DNA from: Bradyrhizobium zhanjiangense | Lineage (GTDB): Bacteria; Pseudomonadota; Alphaproteobacteria; Rhizobiales; Xanthobacteraceae | Direction of reading: 5' to 3' | DNA length: 64,000 nt | NCBI RefSeq assembly: GCF_004114935.1 | Contig: NZ_CP022221.1 | Coordinates: 6,097,001-6,161,000 of the forward strand | Shown: in pieces, positions 34,149-43,008 of the stretch | Layout: the number at the start of each line of letters is the position of its first letter | How positions within the stretch are numbered: position 1 is the first letter of the stretch | Position numbers and translations under genes: made by a program | Notes under the pieces: generated by a model | The model's input: only the letters and a program-made list of their open reading frames with translations | The model's database searches: none | What the model was told of the DNA's origin: nothing

Positions 34149-35768
34149 CTATTTGCGGCTCAGATTACGATAATCCACCTGGCGGGTGAATTGGTAGACG
34201 TAGCCGTCGAGATTGGCGGCCATCACCGCGTCCTGCGCCGGCTGCCAGAGCGGGACCTGGAACATTTGCTCGAAATGGATGGCGTTGAGCTCCTTGCCTT
34301 CCGCCTCGTACTTCGCCTTGTCCGGCTCGAAGCGCGCCGCCTGCGCGATCTTCTCCAACTCGGCATTGTCCGTGGAGGAATAGTTCCAGCGCTGATTGCC
34401 GGTGTAGAAGTTGCGGTAGAAATAATCGGTCGACGGCAGCCAGGCGACGATGCCTTCGGTGAAGAAGGGCAGCTTCTTCTCATTGATCGCAGTGGACATC
34501 TGCGCATCTGGCAGCTTCTGGATATCGACCTTGATACCGATCTTCTCCAGCGATTCCTTAACCAGGGCGGCCATCGGCTCGGCAGTCGAGGCCTGGCCGA
34601 CGTTGAAGCTGAAGGTCGTGGCAAAACCTTCGGGCACGCCAGCCTCCTTCAGATAAGCCCGCGCCTTCTCCAGATCGAGCTTGACCGGTTGCGGAATCGG
34701 ATAGCCGCCGCTCGGTGGCTTGCCGTCGGTCCAGCTGGCACCGAACAGCGGCGCACCACGGCCGAACAGCGCCGCCTTGAACATGTCATCATAGGGTAGC
34801 GCCGCGGCGACTGCCCGGCGGACGTTGACGTTGTCGAACGGTGGGATCTTGTTGTTCATCGAGATGAAGGTCACCGCATTGTATTGCGGCGTCGAAATCA
34901 CCTTCAGCTTGCCTTTGGCTTCCAGCGCCTGCACGTCGCTGGCCTGCAGGTCGATCACGAGGTCGGCGTCGCCGCGCTCGACCAGATTGGCGCGCGTCGC
35001 CGCCTCCGGTACCGACTGGATGATCAGCCGCTTGAAGGACGCCGGTTTGTCCGACGAGCCGCGATTCCAGGCCTCGTTGCGCTTTGCGATCGCCTGCTCG
35101 CCCGGCTTGAACGTTTCGACGATATAGGCGCCGCTGCCCGCCTCGTTCTCCTTCAGCCAGCTCAGCGCCCAGGGATCCTCAGGCGTCGCGTGCGACTTGG
35201 CGAGCTTGGAATTGAGGATGATGGGATAGACGGTCGCAAGGTTCGGCAGCGCCAGCTTGTCGGGCCGCGGCAATGTCACTTCAAAGGTCAGGGGATCGAT
35301 CACCTTGAACTGGTCGGCGCTGGTCATCGAGCCCGTCAGCAATTGCGCCTTGCCGAGCACCGGCGCGGTGACGCAACGGTCGAGCGACCATTTCACGTCT
35401 TCTGCGGTGACCGGCGAGCCGTCATGGAACTTGGCGTCGGGACGGAGTTTGAAGGTGAGCTTCAAGCCATCGGGGCTGACGCTGAAGGACTCCGCGAGCT
35501 CGCCATTGATGGTATCGAGATCGAACACCCATTTGCCGTTGAGCTGCTTGCGGCCGAACGACACCAGCCGGTCATAGCTGCTCATGCTGAGCGCGAAGGC
35601 TTCGCGGGTCGAGCCGGGAATGTTGGGATCGAGCGTGTTGACCGTTGCCGCTGTCACGTAGCGCAAGGTCTCAGCGCGGCTCTGCGCGTAGGCCGCGGGC
35701 GCAATCAATGTCACCGAAAGAAGAACGGCGGACGCCGAAATCAGATGCCTGGAAATCACGGGGTACAT
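34149..35768 (-). CDS. Peptide-type ABC transporter substrate-binding protein (family 5)
   Basis: A 539-residue periplasmic binding protein of the DppA/OppA class. Residues 1-29 are a signal peptide ending AYAQS. Family 5 features include TLRYVTAATVNTLDPNIPGS at the mature N-terminus and TFKLRPDAKFHDGSPVTAEDVKWSL near residues 95-120. It starts the importer operon. In a region rich in hydantoin and carbamoyl-amino-acid enzymes, the substrate is more likely an amino-acid derivative than a peptide, but this is inference. Confidence 0.93.
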   Translation of the reverse strand: MYPVISRHLISASAVLLSVTLIAPAAYAQSRAETLRYVTAATVNTLDPNIPGSTREAFALSMSSYDRLVSFGRKQLNGKWVFDLDTINGELAESFSVSPDGLKLTFKLRPDAKFHDGSPVTAEDVKWSLDRCVTAPVLGKAQLLTGSMTSADQFKVIDPLTFEVTLPRPDKLALPNLATVYPIILNSKLAKSHATPEDPWALSWLKENEAGSGAYIVETFKPGEQAIAKRNEAWNRGSSDKPASFKRLIIQSVPEAATRANLVERGDADLVIDLQASDVQALEAKGKLKVISTPQYNAVTFISMNNKIPPFDNVNVRRAVAAALPYDDMFKAALFGRGAPLFGASWTDGKPPSGGYPIPQPVKLDLEKARAYLKEAGVPEGFATTFSFNVGQASTAEPMAALVKESLEKIGIKVDIQKLPDAQMSTAINEKKLPFFTEGIVAWLPSTDYFYRNFYTGNQRWNYSSTDNAELEKIAQAARFEPDKAKYEAEGKELNAIHFEQMFQVPLWQPAQDAVMAANLDGYVYQFTRQVDYRNLSRK

Positions 35769-35896
35769 CGCTTCTGTCCTTTGTTAGGCCGCGCACGCCC
35801 GAAATGGCAGCAAATCATGTGCCAGAAGCGGGCAGTTTGGCATGCTTCTTCGTCGCAGTGGAATGCATCGGCAGGATGCTCGTTTGCGTGCCGTCG

Positions 35897-37333
35897 TCAC
35901 GCGTCCCCCGCCGCAGTCGCCGGCGTGCGCCGGATCACAGCCTGAGGTACATCATAGGCTTGGAATGCCGCCCAGTGCTTGTCGATATCGGCGCGGAACA
36001 GGCCGCGCGTGAGGCCGTGGACCAGCTTCGGCACCGCCGTCGTCATCGCATTGATCGAGGAGCCGGACGGACCAAAGCTCATGGTCGAGGCGATGGCGAA
36101 CAGGTGAATGTCGGAGATCCACGGCGTTCGCCCAGCCGCTCGCTCGCGGAAGGCATAATCGTCCGTTAGATAAGGAAAGGCGCCAAGGCGCGGGCTCTGT
36201 TCCTGCGGCGGCGGCGTGTAGCAGTCGGCCCAGCGCGCGATGTTATCGGCGCACCGCTTCAGTTCGGGGCGACCGGCGAAATCCATCATGACGCCGGTGG
36301 CGCAGATAACGAAATCGACCGCGATCTCGCCACGTGGCGTGCGCAGCAGCAGGCCGTCAACGGTCTCCCGCGCTCCCTCGACAGCTGCGCCCTCGTGCAG
36401 ATGGAATGTCGCATGTTGGGCGCAGCGATCATAGGTGGCTTGCGGAAATCCCTCGCGCAGCTCGAGGATCGCACGCATGAAGCGCCAGCGCCAGGAATCG
36501 TCGAGCTCGGAGAAATGCCTGAGGAAGCCGCGGAAGGTCAGCCATCGATAGGGCTGCACCAGCTGGATCGCAGCGCGCCGGCATAGCAAATGCACGGCGC
36601 CCGCACCTGCCTCGAGTGCCATTGCCGCGTTATCGAAGGCCGAGGCGCCTGCGCCAATCACCGCGACTCGCTTGCCGCGTAGCGCGGTGAAATCTGTCGG
36701 CGCCGCGCAGGTGACGCATCGCGACGCCGACAGATGCTGCAACGGTTCGGGAATGCCCCAATCGCCCATGCCTTCCTGTCCCGTCGCGAGCACGATCTTG
36801 CGGGCGTAAAGCATCTCCACGCCACGGGCAGTCCTCACTGTTGCCTGCAGCAGGCCGTTTACCCCGGGTGCGATATCGGTCACCTCGCAGCCATTGCGCA
36901 CCGGCAAATCAAGCACCTTGCGATACCACAACAAATAGGCCGCCCAATATTCGCGCGGGATCAGACCAAGATCGCGCCAGCTCTCCGTTCCGAACTTGGC
37001 CTCATGCCAGGCCTGATAGGTCAGGCTCGGCAGGTCGAGATCCGGTCCGGTGTAATCCTTCGGACTGCGCAGGGTCGGCATCCGCGCATAGGTCAGCCAG
37101 GGGCCTTCGAAGTCCTCATCCGCCTTGTCGAGCACGAGGATGTTGGTGACCTGTGAGCGCTGCAGGCCGAAAGCCGTCGCAAGACCCGATTGACCGGCCC
37201 CAACAATGAGCACATCCAGAGCGCGGCCGCCATCGGGAGCAGTCATCGGCGTCAGCCAGGGCATGCACGGATGCGCCGTCTTGGCAAGATCGGCGCGGAC
37301 CTGAACCGCGAGTGCTGCAAGACCATCACTCAT
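35897..37333 (-). CDS. Flavin-containing monooxygenase / NAD(P)-binding oxidoreductase
   Basis: A 478-residue flavoprotein. The FAD-binding motif VLIVGAGQSGLATAFGLQRS is at about 40-60, and the second nucleotide-binding motif VAVIGAGASAFDNAAMALEA near 205-225 would bind NADPH. The overall layout matches flavin monooxygenases and related lysine/ornithine-type hydroxylases (about 450-500 residues). The frame starts earlier, but the ATG at 37333 overlaps the SDR stop (ATGA). The substrate is unknown. As the last gene of the hydantoinase-epimerase-SDR operon it may oxidise a nitrogen-containing intermediate. Confidence 0.85.
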   Translation of the reverse strand: MSDGLAALAVQVRADLAKTAHPCMPWLTPMTAPDGGRALDVLIVGAGQSGLATAFGLQRSQVTNILVLDKADEDFEGPWLTYARMPTLRSPKDYTGPDLDLPSLTYQAWHEAKFGTESWRDLGLIPREYWAAYLLWYRKVLDLPVRNGCEVTDIAPGVNGLLQATVRTARGVEMLYARKIVLATGQEGMGDWGIPEPLQHLSASRCVTCAAPTDFTALRGKRVAVIGAGASAFDNAAMALEAGAGAVHLLCRRAAIQLVQPYRWLTFRGFLRHFSELDDSWRWRFMRAILELREGFPQATYDRCAQHATFHLHEGAAVEGARETVDGLLLRTPRGEIAVDFVICATGVMMDFAGRPELKRCADNIARWADCYTPPPQEQSPRLGAFPYLTDDYAFRERAAGRTPWISDIHLFAIASTMSFGPSGSSINAMTTAVPKLVHGLTRGLFRADIDKHWAAFQAYDVPQAVIRRTPATAAGDA

Positions 37334-38091
37334 GCCGCGAGCCACCCGCCATCGACTGCAAGCACCGTACCGGTGACGAAGGAGGAATCGTCACCGGCGA
37401 GAAAGAGCGCGGCGGCGGCCACTTCGTCGGCGCTGCCGAATCGCTTCATGGCGTGACGCTGCCGCGAGGCTTCGCGCACCGGCTCGGGATCGGCATGGCG
37501 TGCAAAACTGCGGCGTAGCAGCGGCGTGTCGATCGCGCCGGGCGCCAACGCGTTGACGCGGATGCCATCGGTGGCAAAATCGACCGCCATGGTGCGGGTC
37601 AGGCTGACGATGGCCCCCTTGGCAGCAATATAGGCGCTGTTGTCCTTGCCGCCGGCGATCGCCAGCTGCGACGCCAGCGTGACGATGGCGCCCTTGCCTT
37701 GCCGCTGCATGACCGGCACGGCCGCTCGCGCCCACAACCAGGTGCCGCCGACATTGGCGCGGAATACCGCGTCCCAATCCGTTGGTGAGGTCGTGATCAC
37801 GGTGCCGCCGCAGGAGAAGCCGGCAGAGGTCATCAGCACGTCGAGCCTGCCGCGGCTTGTTGCGACACTTTCGACGGTGGGGCTTGCAAAATCGGCGTCA
37901 CCGACATCACCGACATGGACGCTGCCGCTGCCACCCTGTTGGCGAATCATGGCCAGCGTTTCGGCCGCACCGTCGGCATCGCGATCGACCAGCGCAACGA
38001 AGGCGCCTTCGCGGGCGAACAGAACGGCGCTGGCCCGGCCGATCCCGGAGCCGCCGCCTGTAATGATGGCCACCCTGCCCGCCAGCTTCAT
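37330..38091 (-). CDS. Short-chain dehydrogenase/reductase
   Basis: A 253-residue classical SDR. The cofactor motif TGGGSGIGRA is near residue 12, the catalytic Ser lies in TLASQLAIAGG near 137, and the Tyr-Lys pair is in SAYIAAKGA near 150. Length is typical (245-260). Upstream ATGs exist, but the ATG at 38091 starts the conserved domain, has GGGGAGG 8 bases upstream, and follows the epimerase stop by one base. The substrate is unknown. It is probably NAD-dependent, since the end of strand 2 reads ALVDRDADG with an acidic residue. Confidence 0.92.
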   Translation of the reverse strand: MKLAGRVAIITGGGSGIGRASAVLFAREGAFVALVDRDADGAAETLAMIRQQGGSGSVHVGDVGDADFASPTVESVATSRGRLDVLMTSAGFSCGGTVITTSPTDWDAVFRANVGGTWLWARAAVPVMQRQGKGAIVTLASQLAIAGGKDNSAYIAAKGAIVSLTRTMAVDFATDGIRVNALAPGAIDTPLLRRSFARHADPEPVREASRQRHAMKRFGSADEVAAAALFLAGDDSSFVTGTVLAVDGGWLAA

Positions 38092-38092
38092 C

Positions 38093-39070
38093 TCAGGCGC
38101 CTCCCCGATCATGATCATGCAACCAGCGCCGCATATGCTCCGCGGACTCCTCGCAGCCATATTTGGCGCGCCATCCGAATTCGTCGGCCATGCGCTGTAC
38201 CGATAGCGGCGCCCGGGTCAGGCCGTGCACCGTCACGGTTGGTGTCTCACCGGAGACAGCCACGCGGCAAACGAAACCGCCGTCCGGGTCAGCAAAAGCC
38301 TTGCCCCAGGCTTCGGCGGTGAAGGTTACGCCGCTCGAGATATTGTAAAGCTTGTGGCGAGGCTGGACGGCATCGAGCAGCACGCCGACGGCATCGGCGA
38401 CGTCGGCTGCATAGACCCAGTCCCGCGCGCCGGGCTCGCTGAGCAACGCCGGCGCGCCCCGCCGCGCGCAATCGACGATCAGCGCCTGCGGCGACGGCGT
38501 GTCGCGGACACCGCCGGCACGCTCGTGCGGGCCGAACACGCCCGAGAGCCGGACGCTGATCACATCGGCCTGCCAGAGGTCGGAGAGCCGCGCCACCACA
38601 CGCTCGGAGGCGAATTTCGTGATCGCATACAGCGATTGCGGATCGCAGGGCGTCGTCTCTTCGAGCAGCGGATAATGCCGGCCGCTCGCGCCATAGCTTG
38701 CAGCGGACGACAGGTTGATCACCCGCCGCACGTTTGCTTTGCTCGCAGCGATCAGTATCGGCACCTGCGCCAGCAGATTGACGGCCAGGATACGCTCCGG
38801 CTCGGCGGCATCGCGCGCTGCGCCTGCCGTGATCGCGGCGCCCAGCACCACGGCATCGCATGCCGCCCCGACTGCGGCATCAACCGCGCTGCGGTCGGTC
38901 ACGTCCCTTCGCAGCACACGCAAGCGTTCACCGTAAGGTGCAAAGACGCAGCGCGCCTCCGCCGGCAATTCGGCCTGATCGAACAGCGTGACCTCATTGC
39001 CGCGGGCAAGCAGCTGCTCCGCGATATTGAGCCCGACAAAACCTGCGCCGCCGAAGATCACGACGTTCAT
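38093..39070 (-). CDS. NAD-dependent epimerase/dehydratase family protein
   Basis: A 325-residue extended-type SDR. The N-terminal cofactor motif VIFGGAGFVGLNIAEQLLAR is at residues 4-23; the catalytic Tyr-Lys pair is in SLYAITKFASERVV near 148 and the Ser lies in NLSSAASYGASG. Extended SDRs act on nucleotide sugars or small hydroxy acids. Here the neighbours are hydantoin and ureide enzymes, so a small-molecule dehydrogenase or epimerase is possible. It starts 12 bases after the hydantoinase stop. Confidence 0.9.
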   Translation of the reverse strand: MNVVIFGGAGFVGLNIAEQLLARGNEVTLFDQAELPAEARCVFAPYGERLRVLRRDVTDRSAVDAAVGAACDAVVLGAAITAGAARDAAEPERILAVNLLAQVPILIAASKANVRRVINLSSAASYGASGRHYPLLEETTPCDPQSLYAITKFASERVVARLSDLWQADVISVRLSGVFGPHERAGGVRDTPSPQALIVDCARRGAPALLSEPGARDWVYAADVADAVGVLLDAVQPRHKLYNISSGVTFTAEAWGKAFADPDGGFVCRVAVSGETPTVTVHGLTRAPLSVQRMADEFGWRAKYGCEESAEHMRRWLHDHDRGGA

Positions 39071-39082
39071 CGCGCTGACCGC

Positions 39083-40552
39083 TCACAATAGCTTGGCGCC
39101 AAAATTCTGCTCCGGGCTCATGTCCGCGACCAATCGACCGGTCGGCTTCGCCGCCTCGCCGCCGCTGCGGGCAAGGAAGCGGCCGGAGCCCGGCGACGCG
39201 TTCAGTTTGCCGCTCTCGACGATGACGCGGCCGCGGGAGAGCACCGTCACCGGCCAGCCCTGCAGCGAACGGCCGGCGAACGGCGTGTAGCCGGCCAGGT
39301 CATGCATCATCGCGTCGGTGACGGTAATACGGCGATCGGGATCCCAGATCGCGATATCGGCGTCAGCGCCAACGGCGATCGAGCCCTTGCGCGGATGCAG
39401 ATTGTAGATCTTGGCCGGCGCGGTCGCGGTCAGCTCGACGAATTTCTCCAGGCCGAGCCGCCCCTTGGAAACCATCGCGTCGAACAGCAGCGGCAGCCGC
39501 ATCTCGAGGCCCGGCAGGCCGTTGGCCACCTGCTTGAAGTTAGGGTTCGGCCCGGCGCGCAGCTTGCCGGTCTCGTCGAAGCGATACGGCGCATGGTCGG
39601 AGGAGATGGTTTGCAAGTCGCCGAGCGCCAACGCCTTCCACAGCGCCTCCTGGTCGTCCTTGCGGCGCGGTGGCGGGCTGCACATCCATTTGGCCCCCTC
39701 CGCGCCCGGCTTGTCGAGATCGTCGGCGGTGAGGAACAGATATTGCGGGCAGGTCTCGGCAAATACTTTCAACCCCTGCCCGCGGGCATCGCGGATCGTC
39801 TGCGCGCCCTCGGCGGTCGAGACATGGAAGATCATGATCGGCTGGTCGACCAGCGCCGCCATGCCGATCAGGCGGTTGAACGCCTCGGCCTCCGAAAAGC
39901 GCGCATGGCTGATAGCGTGATATTTCGGGTGAGAGTAGCCGCGCGCCAACAGCCGTTTCACCATCCAGGAGATGATGCCGTGGTTCTCGGCGTGGGCGCA
40001 GAGCATCGCGCCGCCCTCGCGCGCGGCAACGAGAATGTCGAGCAGCGGCTCGTCGTCGATCTTCAGTCGGTCATAGGTCATGAAGATTTTGATCGAGCCA
40101 TGGCCCTGACGGATCAGCAGCGGAAGGTCGCGCTCCAGCGTTTCCTTGGTCGGATCGGCGATGATCATGTGAAACGCGTAGTCGATCACCGCGCCTCTGC
40201 GCGCCAGCGCGTGATAGTCCTCCAGCACCTGCCCCAATTGCATCCCGACATGCTGAGCGGCAAAGGAGATGACCGAGGTCGTGCCGCCGAAGGCCGCCGA
40301 CGTCGTGGCACTCTCGAAGGTGTCGGCATTCATGATGCCGGCAGCAGACAACTGCTCGATATGACAATGACTGTCGACGCCGCCGGGCAGCACGAGCTTG
40401 CCGCGCGCGTCGATCTCGCGTTTGGCCGGACCGAGCCCGCGCCCGACCGCAACGATGGCCTCGCCTGCGATCGCCACGTCTGCCTCGAACACGTCGGTGG
40501 TCGTGGCGACGCGCCCACCGCGGATGATCAGGTCATAGGCGGGTTCGGTCAT
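39083..40552 (-). CDS. hyuA: D-hydantoinase / dihydropyrimidinase
   Basis: A 489-residue cyclic amidohydrolase that opens hydantoin or dihydropyrimidine rings to N-carbamoyl amino acids. Metal-site residues are visible: DSHCHIEQ (HxH), the carbamylated-Lys region GSIKIFMTYDRL near 150, LCAHAENHG near 180, IFHVSTAEGA near 238 and SSDHAPY near 312. The first motif (VDSHCHIE) differs slightly from the usual DPHTHxx but retains both His. Length fits the family (455-490). It is the first gene of an operon with the epimerase, SDR and flavin monooxygenase, and is divergent from the racemase gene. Confidence 0.93.
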   Translation of the reverse strand: MTEPAYDLIIRGGRVATTTDVFEADVAIAGEAIVAVGRGLGPAKREIDARGKLVLPGGVDSHCHIEQLSAAGIMNADTFESATTSAAFGGTTSVISFAAQHVGMQLGQVLEDYHALARRGAVIDYAFHMIIADPTKETLERDLPLLIRQGHGSIKIFMTYDRLKIDDEPLLDILVAAREGGAMLCAHAENHGIISWMVKRLLARGYSHPKYHAISHARFSEAEAFNRLIGMAALVDQPIMIFHVSTAEGAQTIRDARGQGLKVFAETCPQYLFLTADDLDKPGAEGAKWMCSPPPRRKDDQEALWKALALGDLQTISSDHAPYRFDETGKLRAGPNPNFKQVANGLPGLEMRLPLLFDAMVSKGRLGLEKFVELTATAPAKIYNLHPRKGSIAVGADADIAIWDPDRRITVTDAMMHDLAGYTPFAGRSLQGWPVTVLSRGRVIVESGKLNASPGSGRFLARSGGEAAKPTGRLVADMSPEQNFGAKLL

Positions 40553-40705
40553 GACGGTGTCTCCTTGCGTAACCTTCGAAATTCATCGGTGCCTGTTTTC
40601 GTCGCGGCGCGCCCTTGCGCCCTGCGCATGACCGCTTCATGCTGTCCATGGCATAGTGATTGCCTCTGTTTCGCACCGTCAACACTGCCCAAACAGGAAC
40701 CTCCC

Positions 40706-41368
40706 ATGCCCCGACCGCGCATCATGGTCATCAATCCGAACTCCAACCGCGTGGTCACCGCCGGCCTTGCCGATGCGTTGAAGCCGCTGTCCTTTGCCGA
40801 CGGTCCAGAGATCGTGTGCGAGACCTTGGCCGAAGGACCCTACGGCATCGAAAGCCAGGCCGATGCCGAAAGCGTGGTGATGCCGCTGCGGCGCGCCGTC
40901 GCCGGCGACAACGAGTCGGCAGCCTTCGTGATCGCCTGCTACAGCGATCCCGGCCTGCATGTTTGCCGCGAGGCGACCACGCGGCCGGTGCTGGGCATTG
41001 CCGAATGCGGCGTGCTGACCGCACTGGCCCGCGCCGAGACTTTTGGCGTGATTGCGATCGCGCAGCGCTCGATCCGCCGGCACATGCGCTATCTGCGCCA
41101 GATGGGCCTGATGGATCGGCTGGCCGGCGAGCGTCCGCTCGACATGAGCGTTGCGGAAACCGCATCGGGCGAAGGCACGCTCGCGAAGATGATCACGGTC
41201 GGCCGCGCCCTGAGAGAAGAAGATGGTGCTGGCGCCATCGTGATGGGCTGCGCGGGCATGGCGCGCCATCGCAAGCCGCTCGAGGACGCACTCGGCATTC
41301 CGGTGATCGATCCGACCCAGGCCGCCGTCACCATGGCGCTCGGCGCCGTGCAATTCGGCGCGTCGTGA
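40706..41368 (+). CDS. hyuE: Asp/Glu/hydantoin racemase
   Basis: A 220-residue racemase of the Asp/Glu/hydantoin family, which uses two Cys residues as acid-base pair. Both are present: FVIACYSDPG near residue 75 and IVMGCAGMARHR near 180. The N-terminal ILV-type motif IMVINPNSNRVVTAGL is typical of hydantoin and allantoin racemases. The ATG at 40706 has AGGA 7 bases upstream; the much longer open frame upstream is antisense to the hydantoinase gene. It would convert L-hydantoins to D-forms for the D-hydantoinase and carbamoylases nearby. Confidence 0.92.
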   Translation: MPRPRIMVINPNSNRVVTAGLADALKPLSFADGPEIVCETLAEGPYGIESQADAESVVMPLRRAVAGDNESAAFVIACYSDPGLHVCREATTRPVLGIAECGVLTALARAETFGVIAIAQRSIRRHMRYLRQMGLMDRLAGERPLDMSVAETASGEGTLAKMITVGRALREEDGAGAIVMGCAGMARHRKPLEDALGIPVIDPTQAAVTMALGAVQFGAS

Positions 41369-41384
41369 CGCAGTGATTGGCGGG

Positions 41385-42029
41385 CTAGCGTGCTTCACGC
41401 GCCCGCCTCGCCTGCCAATCGTCGTAGCTCTCGCGGTCCATCGCAAACACGTCGCGCTGGGTCGAATAGAGATTGCCGAACAGCCGTCCGATGGGCTGAT
41501 AGGTCGCCATGTCGACATATATCCGCGCCGGATCGACCAGACCTTCGCGGGCATGCAGATGCAAGACCTCGCCGACCAGCAACTCGCGGCCTGGACCAAA
41601 TGCGAGCGAGACCTGCCGCCGGCACTCCAGCGCAAAGGGTGCCGCAGCCAGCCGCGGCACCTTGACCTCGGTACTGGCCTCCGTCATCAGACCCACGGCC
41701 GCCACCTCGCTCTCGCCGGAGGGGAAATCCACCGCACAGTCGTTCATCGCTTTCGCCAGCGCCTCGTCCACCATATGCACGACGAATTCGCCGGTGCGGT
41801 GAATGTTGCGCGTGGTGTCCTTGAACCGGCCGTCAGGATGATGCTGCAGGCCGAGCACGATCAACGGCGGGTCCTCGGAGAACACGTTGAAGAAGCTGAA
41901 CGGCGCCGCATTCAGCGCGCTGTTCTCGTCCATCGTGGTGACGAAGGCGATCGGTCGCGGTACCACCACGCCGCACAGCAGCTTGTAGCGGTCCCGAGGC
42001 GCAAGGTCGCGAAAGGAAAGGCTCGTCAT
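41385..42029 (-). CDS. Flavin reductase-like FMN-binding protein
   Basis: A 214-residue protein of the flavin reductase-like (split-barrel) family. It begins with the conserved segment PRDRYKLLCGVVVPRPIAFV and continues with NAAPFSFFNVFSEDPPLIVL, the FMN-binding loop. Members either supply reduced FMN to a monooxygenase or act on their own. Here it ends the long minus-strand operon from 51121 and could serve the monooxygenase at 35.9-37.3 kb, which is inference. It converges on the racemase gene with 16 bases between. Confidence 0.9.
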   Translation of the reverse strand: MTSLSFRDLAPRDRYKLLCGVVVPRPIAFVTTMDENSALNAAPFSFFNVFSEDPPLIVLGLQHHPDGRFKDTTRNIHRTGEFVVHMVDEALAKAMNDCAVDFPSGESEVAAVGLMTEASTEVKVPRLAAAPFALECRRQVSLAFGPGRELLVGEVLHLHAREGLVDPARIYVDMATYQPIGRLFGNLYSTQRDVFAMDRESYDDWQARRAREAR

Positions 42030-42045
42030 CGCTAGACGTCCTTGC

Positions 42046-42972
42046 TCACGTCGGCGGGATCGCGCCGGTACGGCTGGCGATCAGGCCATAATGCTCGGTG
42101 CGACGATGGGCGGCGAAATTGAAGATCGTCTCTTTGCCGAACGCGGTGGCGTCGAGATCGCAGGGATGCACCAGCAGCTCGTCATCCTCCGTCTTGGCCT
42201 CGGTGACAATCTCGCCGTCCGGATTGACGATGATGCTGCCGCCGATCAAGCGATGGCCGTCCTCGTCACCGGCCTTGGCGACCGCAATCACCCAGCAGGA
42301 ATTCTGGTAGGCACCGGCCTGCGCCGAGAGGCGGTTGTGGAACAGCCGCTTCTCCGGCCCTTCGTCACCCTTCTGCGCGTTGACCGACGGCGTGTTGTAG
42401 CCGATCAGCACCATCTCGACGCCCTGCAGGCCCATCACGCGATAGGTTTCCGGCCAACGGCGGTCGTTGCAGACGGCCATGCCCATGATGCCGCCGAGAT
42501 TGCGCCAGACCGGAAAGCCGAGATCGCCCGGCTCGAAATAGCGTTTCTCCAAATGTTGGTGCGTACGTTCCGGATCAAACTCGGCATGGCCGGGCAAATG
42601 GATCTTGCGGTATTTGCCAACGATATTGCCGGTGCGGTCGGTGAGGATCGCGGTGTTGAAATGATGGCCGTCCGGCGTCAGTTCGGCATAGCCAAAGCTC
42701 ATCGCTATCTCGTGGCGGGCCGCGCGATCGAACAGCGGCCGCACGGCGTCATTGGGCATCTCGCGCTCGAACCAGCCATCGGCGTCGGCGCGATTCTCCA
42801 TGTACCAGCGCGGGAAGAAAGTGGTCAGCGCGAGCTCGGGATAGACGATCAGGTCCGCGCCTTTCGCCTTGGCCTCATCCATCAGCGCGAGCATGCGCCT
42901 GACCACGACATCGCGCCCCTCCGCGCGCTGGATCGGGCCCATCTGGGCCGCGGCAACGTTGATCATGCGCAT
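42046..42972 (-). CDS. N-carbamoyl-D-amino-acid hydrolase (copy 1)
   Basis: A 308-residue nitrilase-superfamily enzyme very close in layout to the Agrobacterium D-carbamoylase. The catalytic triad is visible: Glu in VYPELALTTFFPRWY (about 47), Lys in GKYRKIHLPGHAEF (about 127) and Cys in MAVCNDRRWPETYRVMGLQG (about 172). LEKRYFEPGDLGFPVW is also characteristic of this subfamily. It hydrolyses N-carbamoyl-D-amino acids to D-amino acid, CO2 and NH3 in the cytoplasm. GGAG lies 10 bases before the ATG. It lies between the amidohydrolase and the flavin reductase in the operon. Confidence 0.92.
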   Translation of the reverse strand: MRMINVAAAQMGPIQRAEGRDVVVRRMLALMDEAKAKGADLIVYPELALTTFFPRWYMENRADADGWFEREMPNDAVRPLFDRAARHEIAMSFGYAELTPDGHHFNTAILTDRTGNIVGKYRKIHLPGHAEFDPERTHQHLEKRYFEPGDLGFPVWRNLGGIMGMAVCNDRRWPETYRVMGLQGVEMVLIGYNTPSVNAQKGDEGPEKRLFHNRLSAQAGAYQNSCWVIAVAKAGDEDGHRLIGGSIIVNPDGEIVTEAKTEDDELLVHPCDLDATAFGKETIFNFAAHRRTEHYGLIASRTGAIPPT

Positions 42973-43008
42973 GGTTGTTGTTCTCCTTGCAAATCGTGCA
43001 GCGGGACC

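Noticed and set aside
39302..40705. Long plus-strand frame fused in front of the racemase (would give 688 residues)
   Set aside because: It is antisense to the hydantoinase gene with all its metal-binding motifs. The racemase has its own ATG and ribosome site at 40706 and the normal family length from there.
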